NCBI RefSeq assembly: GCF_051521505.1
Contig: NZ_CP150356.1
Span: 9,486,001 to 9,550,000, forward strand
DNA: 64,000 nt
Source: Sorangium sp025924095
GTDB lineage: Bacteria > Myxococcota_A > Polyangia > Polyangiales > Polyangiaceae
Reading direction: 5' to 3'
Made by a program: the position numbers and the translations under genes. Below, in pieces: positions 25,346 to 34,393 of the stretch. The notes beneath the pieces were generated by a model. That model ran no database searches. It was not told the DNA's origin and saw nothing but the letters and a program-made list of their open reading frames with translations. Positions within the stretch are counted from its first letter, which is position 1, and each line of letters opens with the position of its first letter.

Positions 25346-25478
25346 CTCCCGGCGTCCTTCGCTCCTTCGCCCCTGACCTCCTTTCGATCCCGCCCGCTCG
25401 ACTCGCACGCGCCGCCGCGCTCGCCTACAGTCCGCAGGCGAGCGCGACCGGCCACGTGCCCCCACGGGAGGCGACCCT

Positions 25479-27011
25479 TTGAGCCCCATCCTCTCTCTCT
25501 GCGAAGGCTATCGACTCGATCTGTCCGACTACGCGCGCACCGGCCTGCGCGTCGGCATCTGGGCCTCGTCCGGGCGCGGCAAGAGCTTCGGCGTCGGGGT
25601 CCTCTGCGAGGAGCTGCTCGCGGCCGGCGTCCCGGTCGTCGCGATCGATCCCGAGGGGGAGCTCTACACGCTGCGGGAGCGGTTCCGCCTGCTCGTCCTC
25701 GGCGGCGCGCACGCCGACCTGCCGCTTCCGTCCAGCGAGCGCGCGGCGGAGCTCGCGCTCGCGCGGGTGCTCGACGAAGGCCTCGGCCTCGTCGTCGATC
25801 TGTCCGACCAGCCGACGAACCGCGCCCAGCAGGAGGCCGCGCTCCCGTTCCTCGAGCGGCTCTGGGCGCTCCTGTCCGAGCGCCGCGCGCCGGCGGCCGT
25901 CGTTGTCGAGGAGGTGCACATCTTCGCGCCTCAGTCGGGCGCGTCGCTCACCTCGGACATCCTGCACCGCTTCGCCAAGCAGGGCCGCAAGCGCGGCGTC
26001 CTCCTCGTCGTCGCGAGCCAGCGCACGCAGGCCGTCTCGAAGGAGCTCATGAGCCAGCTCAACTTCCCGGCGATCGGCGGCTTCGAGATCGAGCGCGACT
26101 ACGACGCGGTGAAGGCGCTCGTCGACGGCCACACGTTCGAGGAGTTCCGCGCGCTCCCGGCCGGCGAGTTCTTCCTGCCCGCCGCCGGGCGCTTCGAGCG
26201 CTGGCGCGCCCGCCACACCGCCCACGGCGGCGACGCGCCGAGCTGGACCGGCGAGCCCGGCGGCGCGCCGCGGATCGCGGACTCCACGCTGAGCACGCTC
26301 ATCGGCGAGCTCCGCGAGGCCCTCGCGGACGAGATCGCGCGCTCGCGCGCGCCGGATCCGAGCGCCGCGCTGCGGGCCGAGATCCGCCGCCTCAAGCAGC
26401 AGCTCGAGCAGGCCGACGAGGCGCGCAGGGCCGCCGAGGCCGAGTCCGAGCGGCTGCGCACCGCGCTGCAGGTCGCCGGCGTCGTCAAGGTGGTGATCCA
26501 GAACGAGATCGTGGCGCGCGCCGGCCAGAGCGACGGCGCGCGCGCACAGACGGCGCCCGCTCCCGGCGCACAGACGGCGCCCGCTCCCGGCCCGCCGAGG
26601 GACCGCGTCCCGGCGTCGCTCGCGGCCCCGCCCGCGCCGGCGCCGGGCAGCGTGGTCGTGAAGGTCGCCGCGAGGCCGGCCTCGCCGTCGCTCCGGGATC
26701 TCGCGATGCCGGCCGGGACGTTGCTCGAGGCGCGCGGCGTCAAGCGGATGGTGAGCGCCGCGAGGAGCCACGCGCAGCGGCGATCCCCCCGCTCGGCGGC
26801 GCACGTCGCCCTGGCCGCGAAGCTGCTCGCCGGCGGCGCGGCGCTGACCGCGGAGGAGCTCGCGGCGCGCGGCGGCTCGCGCAGCCAGGTCGAGATCCGC
26901 CGCGCCGCGCGCGCCCTCGCCGCGCTCGCCCGCGCGGGCTTCGCCTCGGTCCAGGGCGGCCGTCACGCGCTGAACGAGGCGGCCGTGCTTCGCGCGCTCC
27001 AGATCGGCTGA
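25479..27011 (+). CDS. HerA/DUF87-like ATPase
   Basis: 510 residues from a TTG start at 25479 with Shine-Dalgarno gggaggc. Walker A WASSGRGKSFG (~28-38), IDPEGEL in the position typical of HerA/VirB4-like ATPases, Walker B VVVEEVHIFAP (~140), sensor-like VASQRTQAVSKELMSQ. A coiled-coil (~295-335) and an Ala/Pro linker lead to a helical C-terminal domain that looks like a winged helix (LTAEELAARGGSRSQVEIRRA). HerA-type ATPases pump DNA during end processing, conjugation or defence. No NurA-like nuclease is adjacent, though an Uma2 PD-(D/E)XK protein follows 17 bp later. Confidence 0.8.
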   Translation: MSPILSLCEGYRLDLSDYARTGLRVGIWASSGRGKSFGVGVLCEELLAAGVPVVAIDPEGELYTLRERFRLLVLGGAHADLPLPSSERAAELALARVLDEGLGLVVDLSDQPTNRAQQEAALPFLERLWALLSERRAPAAVVVEEVHIFAPQSGASLTSDILHRFAKQGRKRGVLLVVASQRTQAVSKELMSQLNFPAIGGFEIERDYDAVKALVDGHTFEEFRALPAGEFFLPAAGRFERWRARHTAHGGDAPSWTGEPGGAPRIADSTLSTLIGELREALADEIARSRAPDPSAALRAEIRRLKQQLEQADEARRAAEAESERLRTALQVAGVVKVVIQNEIVARAGQSDGARAQTAPAPGAQTAPAPGPPRDRVPASLAAPPAPAPGSVVVKVAARPASPSLRDLAMPAGTLLEARGVKRMVSAARSHAQRRSPRSAAHVALAAKLLAGGAALTAEELAARGGSRSQVEIRRAARALAALARAGFASVQGGRHALNEAAVLRALQIG

Positions 27012-27028
27012 CGAGCTATGCTGCCGGC

Positions 27029-27625
27029 ATGAGCGGCGTCGCGAAGCAACGCGCCAGCAAGCCCGCCACGCTGGAGGACCTCCTCGCCCTCCCTGAGGAG
27101 GACCGCCGTCACGAGATCATCGACGGGGAGCTCGTCGAGAAGGGAGCGGCCACCGGCGAGCATGGCGGCGCCCAGGCGGACCTCGTGACCACCCTCAACC
27201 GCCGCTTCGGCCGTCGCCCTGGGGGACGCTGGCCGGGCGGCTGGTGGTTCGCCACCGAGGTCGAGATCTCCTTCACCCCGGGCCAGGTGTACCGCCCCGA
27301 TGTCGTCGGTTGGCGCCGCGAGCGCGCGCCGCAGCGCCCCACCGGCGTCCCCGTCACTCTTCTTCCCGACTGGATCTGCGAGATCCTCTCGACGAACCGG
27401 CGCAACGACCTCGTCAAGAAGAAGCGCACCTACCATCGATGCCAGGTGCCGCACTATTGGATCATCGACCCGGCGGAGGAGACGCTGGCCGTCCATCGCT
27501 GGGGGCCGGATGGCTACATCGAGATCCTGGCGGCGCAGCGGGGAGAGATCGTCCGCGCGGAGCCGTTCGACGCCGTCGCGTTCCATGTCGGCGTGCTCTT
27601 CGGAGACGACGAGCCGGAGGAGTAA
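27029..27625 (+). CDS. Uma2-family (DUF820) putative endonuclease
   Basis: 198 residues from the ATG at 27029, 17 bp after the HerA-like gene. Uma2/DUF820 landmarks: LEDLLALPEEDRRHEIIDGELVE, VEISF...QVYRPDVVGWRR, CEILSTNRRNDLVKKKRTYHR, VPHYWIIDP. The D-E-I-L-x-K arrangement is the PD-(D/E)XK nuclease core. Uma2 proteins are abundant in Sorangium, cyanobacteria and planctomycetes and their role is unsettled. The pairing with a DNA-translocase-like ATPase is suggestive but could be chance. Confidence 0.88.
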   Translation: MSGVAKQRASKPATLEDLLALPEEDRRHEIIDGELVEKGAATGEHGGAQADLVTTLNRRFGRRPGGRWPGGWWFATEVEISFTPGQVYRPDVVGWRRERAPQRPTGVPVTLLPDWICEILSTNRRNDLVKKKRTYHRCQVPHYWIIDPAEETLAVHRWGPDGYIEILAAQRGEIVRAEPFDAVAFHVGVLFGDDEPEE

Positions 27626-27728
27626 CCCCGCGTCCAAGGCAGCTCGCGACGAGCTCCCTCACGCCGGTGCCCCCGGCGAGCCGGCTGCCCCACCGCGCTC
27701 GCAGCGCGCAAGCTATCCCGCGGCTCAG

Positions 27729-29267
27729 CTAGCAGCTGGAGATGGACAGCAGGCGGATCGTCGCGATCGCCCCCAGCACGAACAGGCCCGTGAAGAAGAT
27801 CCTCCGCTTGCGCCGCAGCTGCTCGGCGGTGAGCCCGGCGCTTTCAGGCGCCTCCTCCGGCGTGATCTCCCCGCCGCCGCGCACCGCGGGCACCGCGGCC
27901 AGCCTGCTCGCCTGCATCGGCGTGCTCGCGGCGCTCGCCTTGCCGGTCTGCTGCGCCGCGCCGCCTGCGGCCTCCACCGCGGCGCGGCTTCGCTGGAGCT
28001 CGCCCTCCGGCGTGGTCGACGCCGCGAGCGCGCGCGGGCGTGGCGTGTCGTCCTGGCCGTCGAAATCGAGGTACTGCACCGAGAGCGAGCCCATGGCGGC
28101 GCCGAGCGGACGCGGGGCGCCGCTCTTGCGCGCCGAGGGCGCGCTCCGCCGGCCATCCGGCGACGACGGGCGGCCCGACGGCCGGTCCGCGGACGCGGCG
28201 CCGGACAGCGCCCTTCCCAGGAGGTCCGGCGAGCTCTGCCCCGGCCCGCTCGCCGGCGGGAGCGACGGCGCGGCGTGGTAGCCGGCGCCGCTCAGCGAGC
28301 CCGCCCTCGCGATGAACGCCTCGACGTGCTCCTTCAGCTCGTTCCGGGCCTCGTGCTCCGCGCCTTCGCCCATCCCGCGGAGGACCTGCTCCAGCTCCTC
28401 GGCCAGCTTGCCCGCGCTGGCGGTGCGCCTGTCGACGCGGAACTCGGTCGCCGCGTCGAGCGCGTCCGCGAGCGGCGCGCACAGGTCGGGCAGGAGCTCG
28501 CGCGCGCGGGGGCTCGGCACCGACGCGACGCGCATGATCAGCTGCGCCTGCGTCTCGGCCTTGCGCACGCGGCTGCCGAGCAGCGCCTCGAGGAGCGTGA
28601 GCCCCAGGGAGAACACGTCCGCGCGCCCGTCGAACGGCTCGCCGCGCGCCTGCTCCGGGGGCATGTAGGGGAGCTTCCCCTTGAACACGGCGCTGTCGGC
28701 CTCCTCGCCCGCGAGCCCGGGGATCCGCGCGACGCCGAAGTCGGTCAGGCAAACGCGGCCGTCCCGCGCGATCAGGATGTTCGACGGCGAGACGTCGCGG
28801 TGGACGACGGCGTAGCGCCGCCCGTCGTCCTCGCACAGGCTGTGCACCGCATCGAGCGCCCTCGCCATTTCCCGGCCGATGTAGGCCACGGCGCGCGGCG
28901 AGAAGGCGCCCACCTTCCTCAGCACGCGATCGATGGCGGGGCCGTCGATGTAGTCGAGCGCGAGGTACACGGAGCCCTCGAAGTCCCCGAGCTCGATCAG
29001 CCGGACCACGTTCGGGTGATCGAGCCGCGCGATCACCTGCGCCTCGGCGAAGAACGACTCGCGCGCCGAGTCGCCTAGCTCGGACCGCGCGGCCAGCCGC
29101 TTCAGCGCGACGCGGCGCAGGAAGCCCGGCGTCATCTCCTCCTCGGCGAGCCACACCTCCCCCATGGCGCCCTTGCCCAGCATCCGGATGAGCCGGTACT
29201 TGCCGGCGAACAGCTCCGGCGGCGGATCGGACTCGGCGTGCTTGCGACGCGGGCGTGAGGCGGGCAT
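27729..29267 (-). CDS. Ser/Thr protein kinase with C-terminal membrane anchor
   Basis: 512 residues. Complete Hanks kinase domain (~22-290): Gly loop LGKGAMGEVWLA, VALKRL Lys56, HRDVSPSN (156-163), DFG (176-178), MPPEQA, GRADVFSLG. A ~190-residue Ser/Pro/Ala linker follows, then a basic stop-transfer flank and one transmembrane segment (RRKRRIFFTGLFVLGAIATI, ~485-505) at the extreme C-terminus. So a tail-anchored active kinase, in contrast with the pseudokinase at 21084. Target unknown. Confidence 0.93.
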   Translation of the reverse strand: MPASRPRRKHAESDPPPELFAGKYRLIRMLGKGAMGEVWLAEEEMTPGFLRRVALKRLAARSELGDSARESFFAEAQVIARLDHPNVVRLIELGDFEGSVYLALDYIDGPAIDRVLRKVGAFSPRAVAYIGREMARALDAVHSLCEDDGRRYAVVHRDVSPSNILIARDGRVCLTDFGVARIPGLAGEEADSAVFKGKLPYMPPEQARGEPFDGRADVFSLGLTLLEALLGSRVRKAETQAQLIMRVASVPSPRARELLPDLCAPLADALDAATEFRVDRRTASAGKLAEELEQVLRGMGEGAEHEARNELKEHVEAFIARAGSLSGAGYHAAPSLPPASGPGQSSPDLLGRALSGAASADRPSGRPSSPDGRRSAPSARKSGAPRPLGAAMGSLSVQYLDFDGQDDTPRPRALAASTTPEGELQRSRAAVEAAGGAAQQTGKASAASTPMQASRLAAVPAVRGGGEITPEEAPESAGLTAEQLRRKRRIFFTGLFVLGAIATIRLLSISSC

Positions 29268-29463
29268 CTCGGGTGGGCAGCGCAGGGCCTCGACGCTCGT
29301 CGAGGCTAGCCCTCCTGCTGCAGGTGGAGAGGGTGCATGGAGGGCATGCCCGATCCTATCGCCGCCCGCGCGCCGCAGGAATCATCGCGTCGATGCCCGG
29401 CGCGAATCCAGCCCGCGTGGACGGCGCCCCGGCCCACCCCCTGCGAGCGCGCCGGTCGCTCCA

Positions 29464-31122
29464 TCACTCCAGCGTGGGCTCCTCGCGGATCGGCTCGCGC
29501 ATGGTCGTCGCCGGGAACCACTCGAAGAAGCGGTGGATGAGCTGGCGCCGCTCGGGCTCGATGTACTCGAACACGGCGCCCCGGTCGTTGATCTCCCAGA
29601 ACTCGTTGCTCGTCACGGCCAGGAGCTCGGCGCGGATCGAGCGCAGCCGGTCGGGCCGCTCGTCGCGCATGTCGCGGTAGATCTTGCGCGCGAGCGCCTC
29701 CTCGCCCTTCTGCAGGTAGTACGTGGCGAGCTTGACCTGCGCCTTGCGGACGCCGCGGAGCGACGGCTCCTGCTGGTCGAGCTCGGCCTCCTTGTCCACC
29801 TCGAGGAAGATCCGGAGCAGCTCGTCGCGGGCAGGTGCGTGGAGGTCGTACGCGCGCTCGTTGACCACGCAGAGGTCGAACGCGACGGTCTCGGTGAGGA
29901 ACGCGAGCCCCATCGCGTGCGCCGTCTGCGCGTAGTACTTGAAATACCGCGCGATATCGAGGACCTGATCCCCCCAGCCCGCCTTGAGCAGCTCCTCGGC
30001 GAGGTAGCGGTACTGGTTCAGGTTGTTGTAGGCCGCGGCGATGTCCTTCGCGTTGAGCGACCGGCGCATGTAGGTGTTGAAGAACTTCACGACGACGGCG
30101 ACGGCCGCCCGGTCCCCCGCGGCGATGGCGGTCTGCCCGATGTAGCGCGTGTCGATCGCGATGCGCGTGATGAGGTCCGGCATCGCCGTGAGCGCCTCGC
30201 GGTAGACCATCAGGAACTGGCGGAGCGCCTTGTACTCGAGCCAGGTCCGCGTGGCCGAGAGCTTGCCGAGCGCCTCGGCGTTCATGCTCACGAAGTCGGT
30301 GTCCCTGGCGAGGCGGTCGCGGATCTGGAACCAGCGCGGATCGAGCGTCGCCTTGTGCGGCAGGTACGCGACGACGAGCTCCGACAGCGAGTCGACCGTC
30401 TTCGACGCGATCCCCTTGTCCTTCTGGTCGATCGCGTTGAGCGCCACGTCGGCGAGCTGCTCCAGCGACGAGAGCGCCGTCACCCGCCGCTCGTCGACCT
30501 CGCCGTCGCTCTCGCTGCCCGCGGGGCGCAGCGCCTGCTCGACGCCGCTCTTCTTGATCCGCCCGACCACGTTGTCGGGCTCGACGAAGTCGAACACGTA
30601 CCCGAAGTAGGGCGCCATCATGAGCAGGCTCGCGGTGAGCAGCCCCATGGTGACGAGGACGCCGTACGACGGGACGAAGGCGTGCTCGGTCGAGCCGCCC
30701 CCGCCGACGCGGATCGAGAAGTTGACCCACAGCGAGAACACCGCGCTGACGACGAAGAAGCCCATCACGAGCATGTTCGTCCGGTCGCGGAAGAACATCT
30801 CGGTGATCCGCGGCGTGTACCGGTTCGCGGCGAGCTGCACGATGATGGAGGCGACCGTGATGACGATGCCGAGGATGGCGGCGATGACCTCGCCGATGCC
30901 GCCCATGATGTGCTCGGCGTCGCTCGGCGACATGCGCACGAACACCTCCCAGAGCGGGAGGCGCTCGTTCCCGTCGCGCGCGATGTCGAGCAGGTAGACG
31001 ACCGACAGGGTCGCCATGCTGACGCCGAGGAGAGACGACATCGGCCGCAGCCAGATGCGGGCCAAGGCCGCGCCGCCGCGGCGCCTCCCCTCAGCGTCCT
31101 CTGCGGTCCGATCCTGTGTCAT
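29464..31122 (-). CDS. DUF2254-like multi-pass membrane protein
   Basis: 552 residues from the ATG at 31122. Four hydrophobic segments near residues 28-46, 74-100, 115-135 and 153-178 (GEVIAAILGIVITVASIIVQLA, MLVMGFFVVSAVFSLWVNF, VLVTMGLLTASLLMMAPYFG), then a large soluble helical domain. The arrangement and the VASIIVQLAANRYTPRI motif resemble DUF2254 membrane proteins, whose function is unknown. It is preceded by a 76-bp gap to the next minus-strand gene. Confidence 0.72.
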   Translation of the reverse strand: MTQDRTAEDAEGRRRGGAALARIWLRPMSSLLGVSMATLSVVYLLDIARDGNERLPLWEVFVRMSPSDAEHIMGGIGEVIAAILGIVITVASIIVQLAANRYTPRITEMFFRDRTNMLVMGFFVVSAVFSLWVNFSIRVGGGGSTEHAFVPSYGVLVTMGLLTASLLMMAPYFGYVFDFVEPDNVVGRIKKSGVEQALRPAGSESDGEVDERRVTALSSLEQLADVALNAIDQKDKGIASKTVDSLSELVVAYLPHKATLDPRWFQIRDRLARDTDFVSMNAEALGKLSATRTWLEYKALRQFLMVYREALTAMPDLITRIAIDTRYIGQTAIAAGDRAAVAVVVKFFNTYMRRSLNAKDIAAAYNNLNQYRYLAEELLKAGWGDQVLDIARYFKYYAQTAHAMGLAFLTETVAFDLCVVNERAYDLHAPARDELLRIFLEVDKEAELDQQEPSLRGVRKAQVKLATYYLQKGEEALARKIYRDMRDERPDRLRSIRAELLAVTSNEFWEINDRGAVFEYIEPERRQLIHRFFEWFPATTMREPIREEPTLE

Positions 31123-31198
31123 GAGGTGATCGCCGCTCTATCCACGCGCCTGCCCACGCGCCTGCCCCACGCGTTCGCCACGCCAGGCGGCAGCCCGG

Positions 31199-32308
31199 CT
31201 ATTTCTTCTCCGGGGGGCTGTCGAGATCTTCCGCGAGGTAGCTGAGGATCACCTCGTCCAGCGACTTCTCGCTGATGAGATCCTCACCGAAGATCGACGC
31301 GCCCTCCGCCGGCCGGTTGGTGGCGAAGATGCTGGCCGGGCGCGAGGCCGCGTAGCGGCCGGAGCCGGGGCCGCCGGCGAAGTGCTCGACCGCGACCGGG
31401 GCCGCGGGCGGCGGCGAGGGGTGCTCCGGGTGGACGTTGCTGTAGACGCCGGCGCCCGAGGCCGCGGACTCCGCCCGCCGCCCGATCACCGACGCGGGCG
31501 GCGGCGGGAGGTCCTGGATCTGCTGGAAGAACGGCGTCTGCGCCTCGGCCGCGGCGCGCTCGAGGGCGTCGAGATCGAGATCGATGGACGGCTCGGATTT
31601 CTTGATCTCGGGGGGCGCCGTCGAGCGCACGGCCCTGCCGGCGAGCGGGCTGGCCGCGCGCCCGCCGCCGAGCCCCTGGAGCGCGACCGGATCGAGCTCG
31701 AGCCGCGGGCGCGCGCTGGCCGACGCGGGCGCCGGCTCGGACGCCACGGAGCGCGCCGGCGGCGCGGCCGCCGGCCTCGGGGGCGGCACGGCGGGCCTCG
31801 GCGGAGGCGTCGGCGCGGGGGCCGGCCTCGGGCTCGGGCGCGGCGCCGCCTCGGACGCGAGGGGCGGCGCGATGGGCGACGCGAGGGGACGGGACGGCGG
31901 AGACGGCTTCGGCGCGCTGGGGACCTCGGGCGACGACGGGGCCGGCGGCCGCGCGGCCGGGCTCGGCTCGGGGGCGACGCGCGCCGCGGCTGGGGGGGCC
32001 GATACGGGCGGCGCGACGGTGTCGTCGAAGAGGTAGTCGAAGTGGCCGTCGCGCAGGGCGATGAACATCGCCTTGTGCTGCTCCTTCATCATGCCGCGCA
32101 CCGTGTCCGCGAGCGAGGCCAGGCCGACGTGCTCCGCGTACGACGTCTTCGTGGTCTTGAGGATGCGCCCGCCGTCGGCGAAGAGGTGCGTGATGATGTG
32201 AGGATGGCGAATGCCCGAGTCCTCGGTCTGTATGTGGAACAACCGCCCCTTGTGCCGGACGTTGTTGTTGAAGCCGAGCAAGGGCGACGGGGCTTTCACG
32301 ACAGGCAA
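31199..32308 (-). CDS. Conserved myxobacterial protein with Pro-rich linker
   Basis: 369 residues read from a TTG at 32308; a GTG at 32299 is an alternative and neither has a clear Shine-Dalgarno. The N-terminal ~95 residues (LGFNNNVRHKGRLFHIQTEDSG, THLFADGGRILKTTKTSYAEH) form a compact conserved domain that I recognise from other deltaproteobacterial genomes without a known role. A ~100-residue Pro/Ala/Ser linker, a short LDLDALERAAAEA segment and an acidic C-terminus (SLDEVILSYLAEDLDSP) follow. Confidence 0.7.
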   Translation of the reverse strand: MPVVKAPSPLLGFNNNVRHKGRLFHIQTEDSGIRHPHIITHLFADGGRILKTTKTSYAEHVGLASLADTVRGMMKEQHKAMFIALRDGHFDYLFDDTVAPPVSAPPAAARVAPEPSPAARPPAPSSPEVPSAPKPSPPSRPLASPIAPPLASEAAPRPSPRPAPAPTPPPRPAVPPPRPAAAPPARSVASEPAPASASARPRLELDPVALQGLGGGRAASPLAGRAVRSTAPPEIKKSEPSIDLDLDALERAAAEAQTPFFQQIQDLPPPPASVIGRRAESAASGAGVYSNVHPEHPSPPPAAPVAVEHFAGGPGSGRYAASRPASIFATNRPAEGASIFGEDLISEKSLDEVILSYLAEDLDSPPEKK

Positions 32309-32410
32309 TCCGAGGGTGGGGAGGTGAGGAGATCGCGCCAGAGCGGAGCGCTCGCCACGGCCGAGACTATCACAGCACGGCGCGCCAGGAACGATTCGCA
32401 GCGCGCCGGC

Positions 32411-32460
32411 GTTCCTTCGCGCTCCTTCGCGCTCCTTCGCGCTCCTTCGCCCGTTCCTTC
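32411..32460. repeat. 10-bp tandem repeat
   Basis: gctccttcgc repeats three times, flanked by variants gttccttcgc and ccgttccttc, in the 231-bp space between the gene starting at 32308 and the gene ending at 32540. No function is visible. Confidence 0.75.
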
Positions 32461-32539
32461 AACCCCGGGGGCGCATGTCGGAGCCGGCCGTCCGCCTGCC
32501 TGCCTGGCGCCGAGCGCCTGGCGTCGCGCGCCGGTCGCG

Positions 32540-32875
32540 TCAGGGCAGGCAGCGCTCCAGGTCGTCCGCGCTGTCCGCCTTCAGGGCGCATGAGACCTCC
32601 GCCTGTGTGAGGTCGGCCTCGCAGCGGACGAAGCCGCGCTCGCCTGCCGCCTCCCGCGCCATCTCCTGCCGCTCGGCCACGTCGGACGCGGCGGGCTCAG
32701 GCGCGGCCGCGCGCAGCACGAGCTCGACGTAGCGGTCGAGGAGCGCGGCGCACGCCTCGGGGGACGGGCGCGGTGAGAGGCGGCGGAGCGCGGCGCGCCC
32801 GGCGACGACCCCGACCACGAGCAGCACGATCGCCAGCGTCGCGAGCACGTCGGCGCGCCTCGCGAGGCGCGTCAT
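32540..32875 (-). CDS. Small single-pass membrane protein, paralogue of the upstream gene
   Basis: 111 residues from the ATG at 32875, whose ATGA overlaps the stop of the upstream gene. One transmembrane helix (VLATLAIVLLVVGVVAG) then a soluble domain: PEACAALLDRYVELVLRA, EMAREAAGERGFVRCEADLT, and a C-terminal DDLERCLP. The upstream lipoprotein has the same plan (DECEAIFKRSAEIELRA ... EQVDRCLE), so the two arose by tandem duplication. Function unknown; the four conserved cysteines suggest disulfides in the periplasm. Confidence 0.75.
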   Translation of the reverse strand: MTRLARRADVLATLAIVLLVVGVVAGRAALRRLSPRPSPEACAALLDRYVELVLRAAAPEPAASDVAERQEMAREAAGERGFVRCEADLTQAEVSCALKADSADDLERCLP

Positions 32876-33252
32876 TCCAGGCATCGATCGACCTGCTCCG
32901 GGGTCGTCGCCTGCCGGACGCACGCCATGGCGGCGTCGGTGATGCTCCGCCCGACGCACCTGTCGATGAGCTCCTTGCCGCGGGCGTCCCGCACCGCCGC
33001 CGTGCGCTCCTCGACGACCTTCGGATCGACGACATTCTGGGCCCGGAGCTCGATCTCGGCGCTCCGCTTGAAGATGGCCTCGCACTCGTCGCGGCTCGCC
33101 GGGTGCCCGCACCCGGCCGCGAACGACGCGCCGCCGAGCAAGGCAAGACACGACGCGAGCCAGAGGACCCGGTCCCGACCCGGACAGCCGGCGACCGTGG
33201 AGACGGAATGCCGCCTCCGCTGAAGGGAAGTTGAGCCAGGGCGGCGACGCAT
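32872..33252 (-). CDS. Small Cys-containing lipoprotein
   Basis: 126 residues from the ATG at 33252. Basic N-terminal extension, then WLASCLALLGGASFAAGC with a lipobox, then a conserved small domain (DECEAIFKRSAEIELRA, ELIDRCVGRSITDAAMACV, EQVDRCLE) shared with the next gene. The n-region (~30 residues) is long for a signal peptide, but no later start codon exists. Coupled to the downstream paralogue by an ATGA overlap. Confidence 0.72.
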   Translation of the reverse strand: MRRRPGSTSLQRRRHSVSTVAGCPGRDRVLWLASCLALLGGASFAAGCGHPASRDECEAIFKRSAEIELRAQNVVDPKVVEERTAAVRDARGKELIDRCVGRSITDAAMACVRQATTPEQVDRCLE

Positions 33253-33303
33253 GGCCGCGACGATGGCCCCACGTCCGGTGGGGCGCAACCCGGTCCAGCG
33301 ACT

Positions 33304-33354
33304 GGCCTGAAACCGGCCTGAAACCGGCAGCTGGCGGGGGGGTGGCCTGAAACC
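33304..33354. repeat. Three GGCCTGAAACC direct repeats in a divergent promoter region
   Basis: Identical 11-mers at 33304, 33315 and 33344 lie between the divergently read gene at 33252 (-) and the TPR gene at 33442 (+). Spacings are 11 and 29 bp. Position and exactness suggest operator sites, but the cognate protein is unknown. Confidence 0.55.
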
Positions 33355-33441
33355 GGGCCCTGTCGCCGGTCCAGCCCGAGTCAAGATGGAAAGCTCGCGT
33401 ATTGCTGGAACGCGTGTGCAGGTCTGTTAGGATTGCTTTCT

Positions 33442-34332
33442 GTGCGCAAGGCGAGCGAGCACGGTGACAGCGTGGACGGCGCTCGATCCGTCCGTACGGG
33501 TTCCAGGGGGCGCCGCACGAAGTCGACGGCGACGACCGTTGCGGGCGGCGGGGGGGACGCTCCACGAGAGAAGCGGGCCGGCAATGCGCCGCGCCGGCGC
33601 GCGCCGCCGGCGGCGGCGCTGACCCCGGAGGAGATGCTGCGGCGCGCGCTGGGCGCGGAGACGCCGCGCTCCCGGGCGCTCTGGGCGCGGCGGGGCCTGT
33701 CGCTCCGGGGGCCGCTCGACCGGACGACGCAGGCGATGCTGCTGCGGCAGCTCTACCTCGCCTATTTCGAGACGCGCCGCTTCGAGAGGGCGGCCGAGGT
33801 GGCGGATCAGGTCCTCTCGCTCGGCGTGCTGCGCGACGTCGCCCACCAGGACGCGGCGCGGGCGAGGCAGGCGCTCGGCGACATCGAGGGGGCGGTGGGG
33901 CACCTGCGGCTGGCGGCGCGCACGGGGCCGGCGAGCCGGAGGGCGTTCCACTTGTGGACGCTGGGCAGCGTGTACCACCTGGCGCGCCGGTACGACGAGG
34001 CGATCGGCGCGCTCACGCGCGCGGCGCGCTGGGGCACGCGGGACAAGCCGCTCTACCAGGGGCACCTCGCCGTCGTGCAGTGCGAGAGCGGCGAGACGGT
34101 CGAGGGGCTCGGCGCGCTGATCGACCGGCTCTCGGAGGTGCCGGCAGGCCAGGGGTACGGCCGGTTCGTGCTCGGGCAGATGGCTTACTTCGACCGTCGC
34201 TGGGGCGAGGCCAAGAAATACCTGGAAGCTTTCGTACAGCGGAGCACCTCGGGGAGGGTCGCGGTCGCGATCGCGCTCGACGGGGAGATCGAGGCCGCGC
34301 GCCGGACGCTGGCGTCCCTCCCGGAGCGCTGA
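33442..34332 (+). CDS. TPR-repeat protein
   Basis: 296 residues from a GTG at 33442 (a TTG at 33433 is possible). A basic low-complexity N-terminus (~60 residues) precedes helical TPR units: LLRQLYLAYFETRRFERAAEVA, DAARARQALGDIEGAVGHL, WTLGSVYHLARRYDEAIGALTRA, GQMAYFDRRWGEAKKYLEAF. No signal peptide, so cytosolic scaffold is likely. It lies 61 bp before dsbD, which seems to have its own promoter. Confidence 0.8.
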   Translation: MRKASEHGDSVDGARSVRTGSRGRRTKSTATTVAGGGGDAPREKRAGNAPRRRAPPAAALTPEEMLRRALGAETPRSRALWARRGLSLRGPLDRTTQAMLLRQLYLAYFETRRFERAAEVADQVLSLGVLRDVAHQDAARARQALGDIEGAVGHLRLAARTGPASRRAFHLWTLGSVYHLARRYDEAIGALTRAARWGTRDKPLYQGHLAVVQCESGETVEGLGALIDRLSEVPAGQGYGRFVLGQMAYFDRRWGEAKKYLEAFVQRSTSGRVAVAIALDGEIEAARRTLASLPER

Positions 34333-34376
34333 GGCTGGCCTGAACGGACGGCGGCGCGCCGCACGACCGCGATCGC

Positions 34377-34386
34377 TTTGCTATAG
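34377..34386 (+). promoter_or_regulatory. TTTGCTATAG -10-like element before dsbD
   Basis: The decamer TTTGCTATAG sits 7 bp before the GTG of dsbD. The same decamer occurs 64 bp before rplY (42331-42340). TATAG is a plausible extended -10 core (TGCTATA). No good -35 is visible here; with so short a distance the dsbD transcript would have almost no leader. Confidence 0.4.
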
Positions 34387-34393
34387 AACCTCT

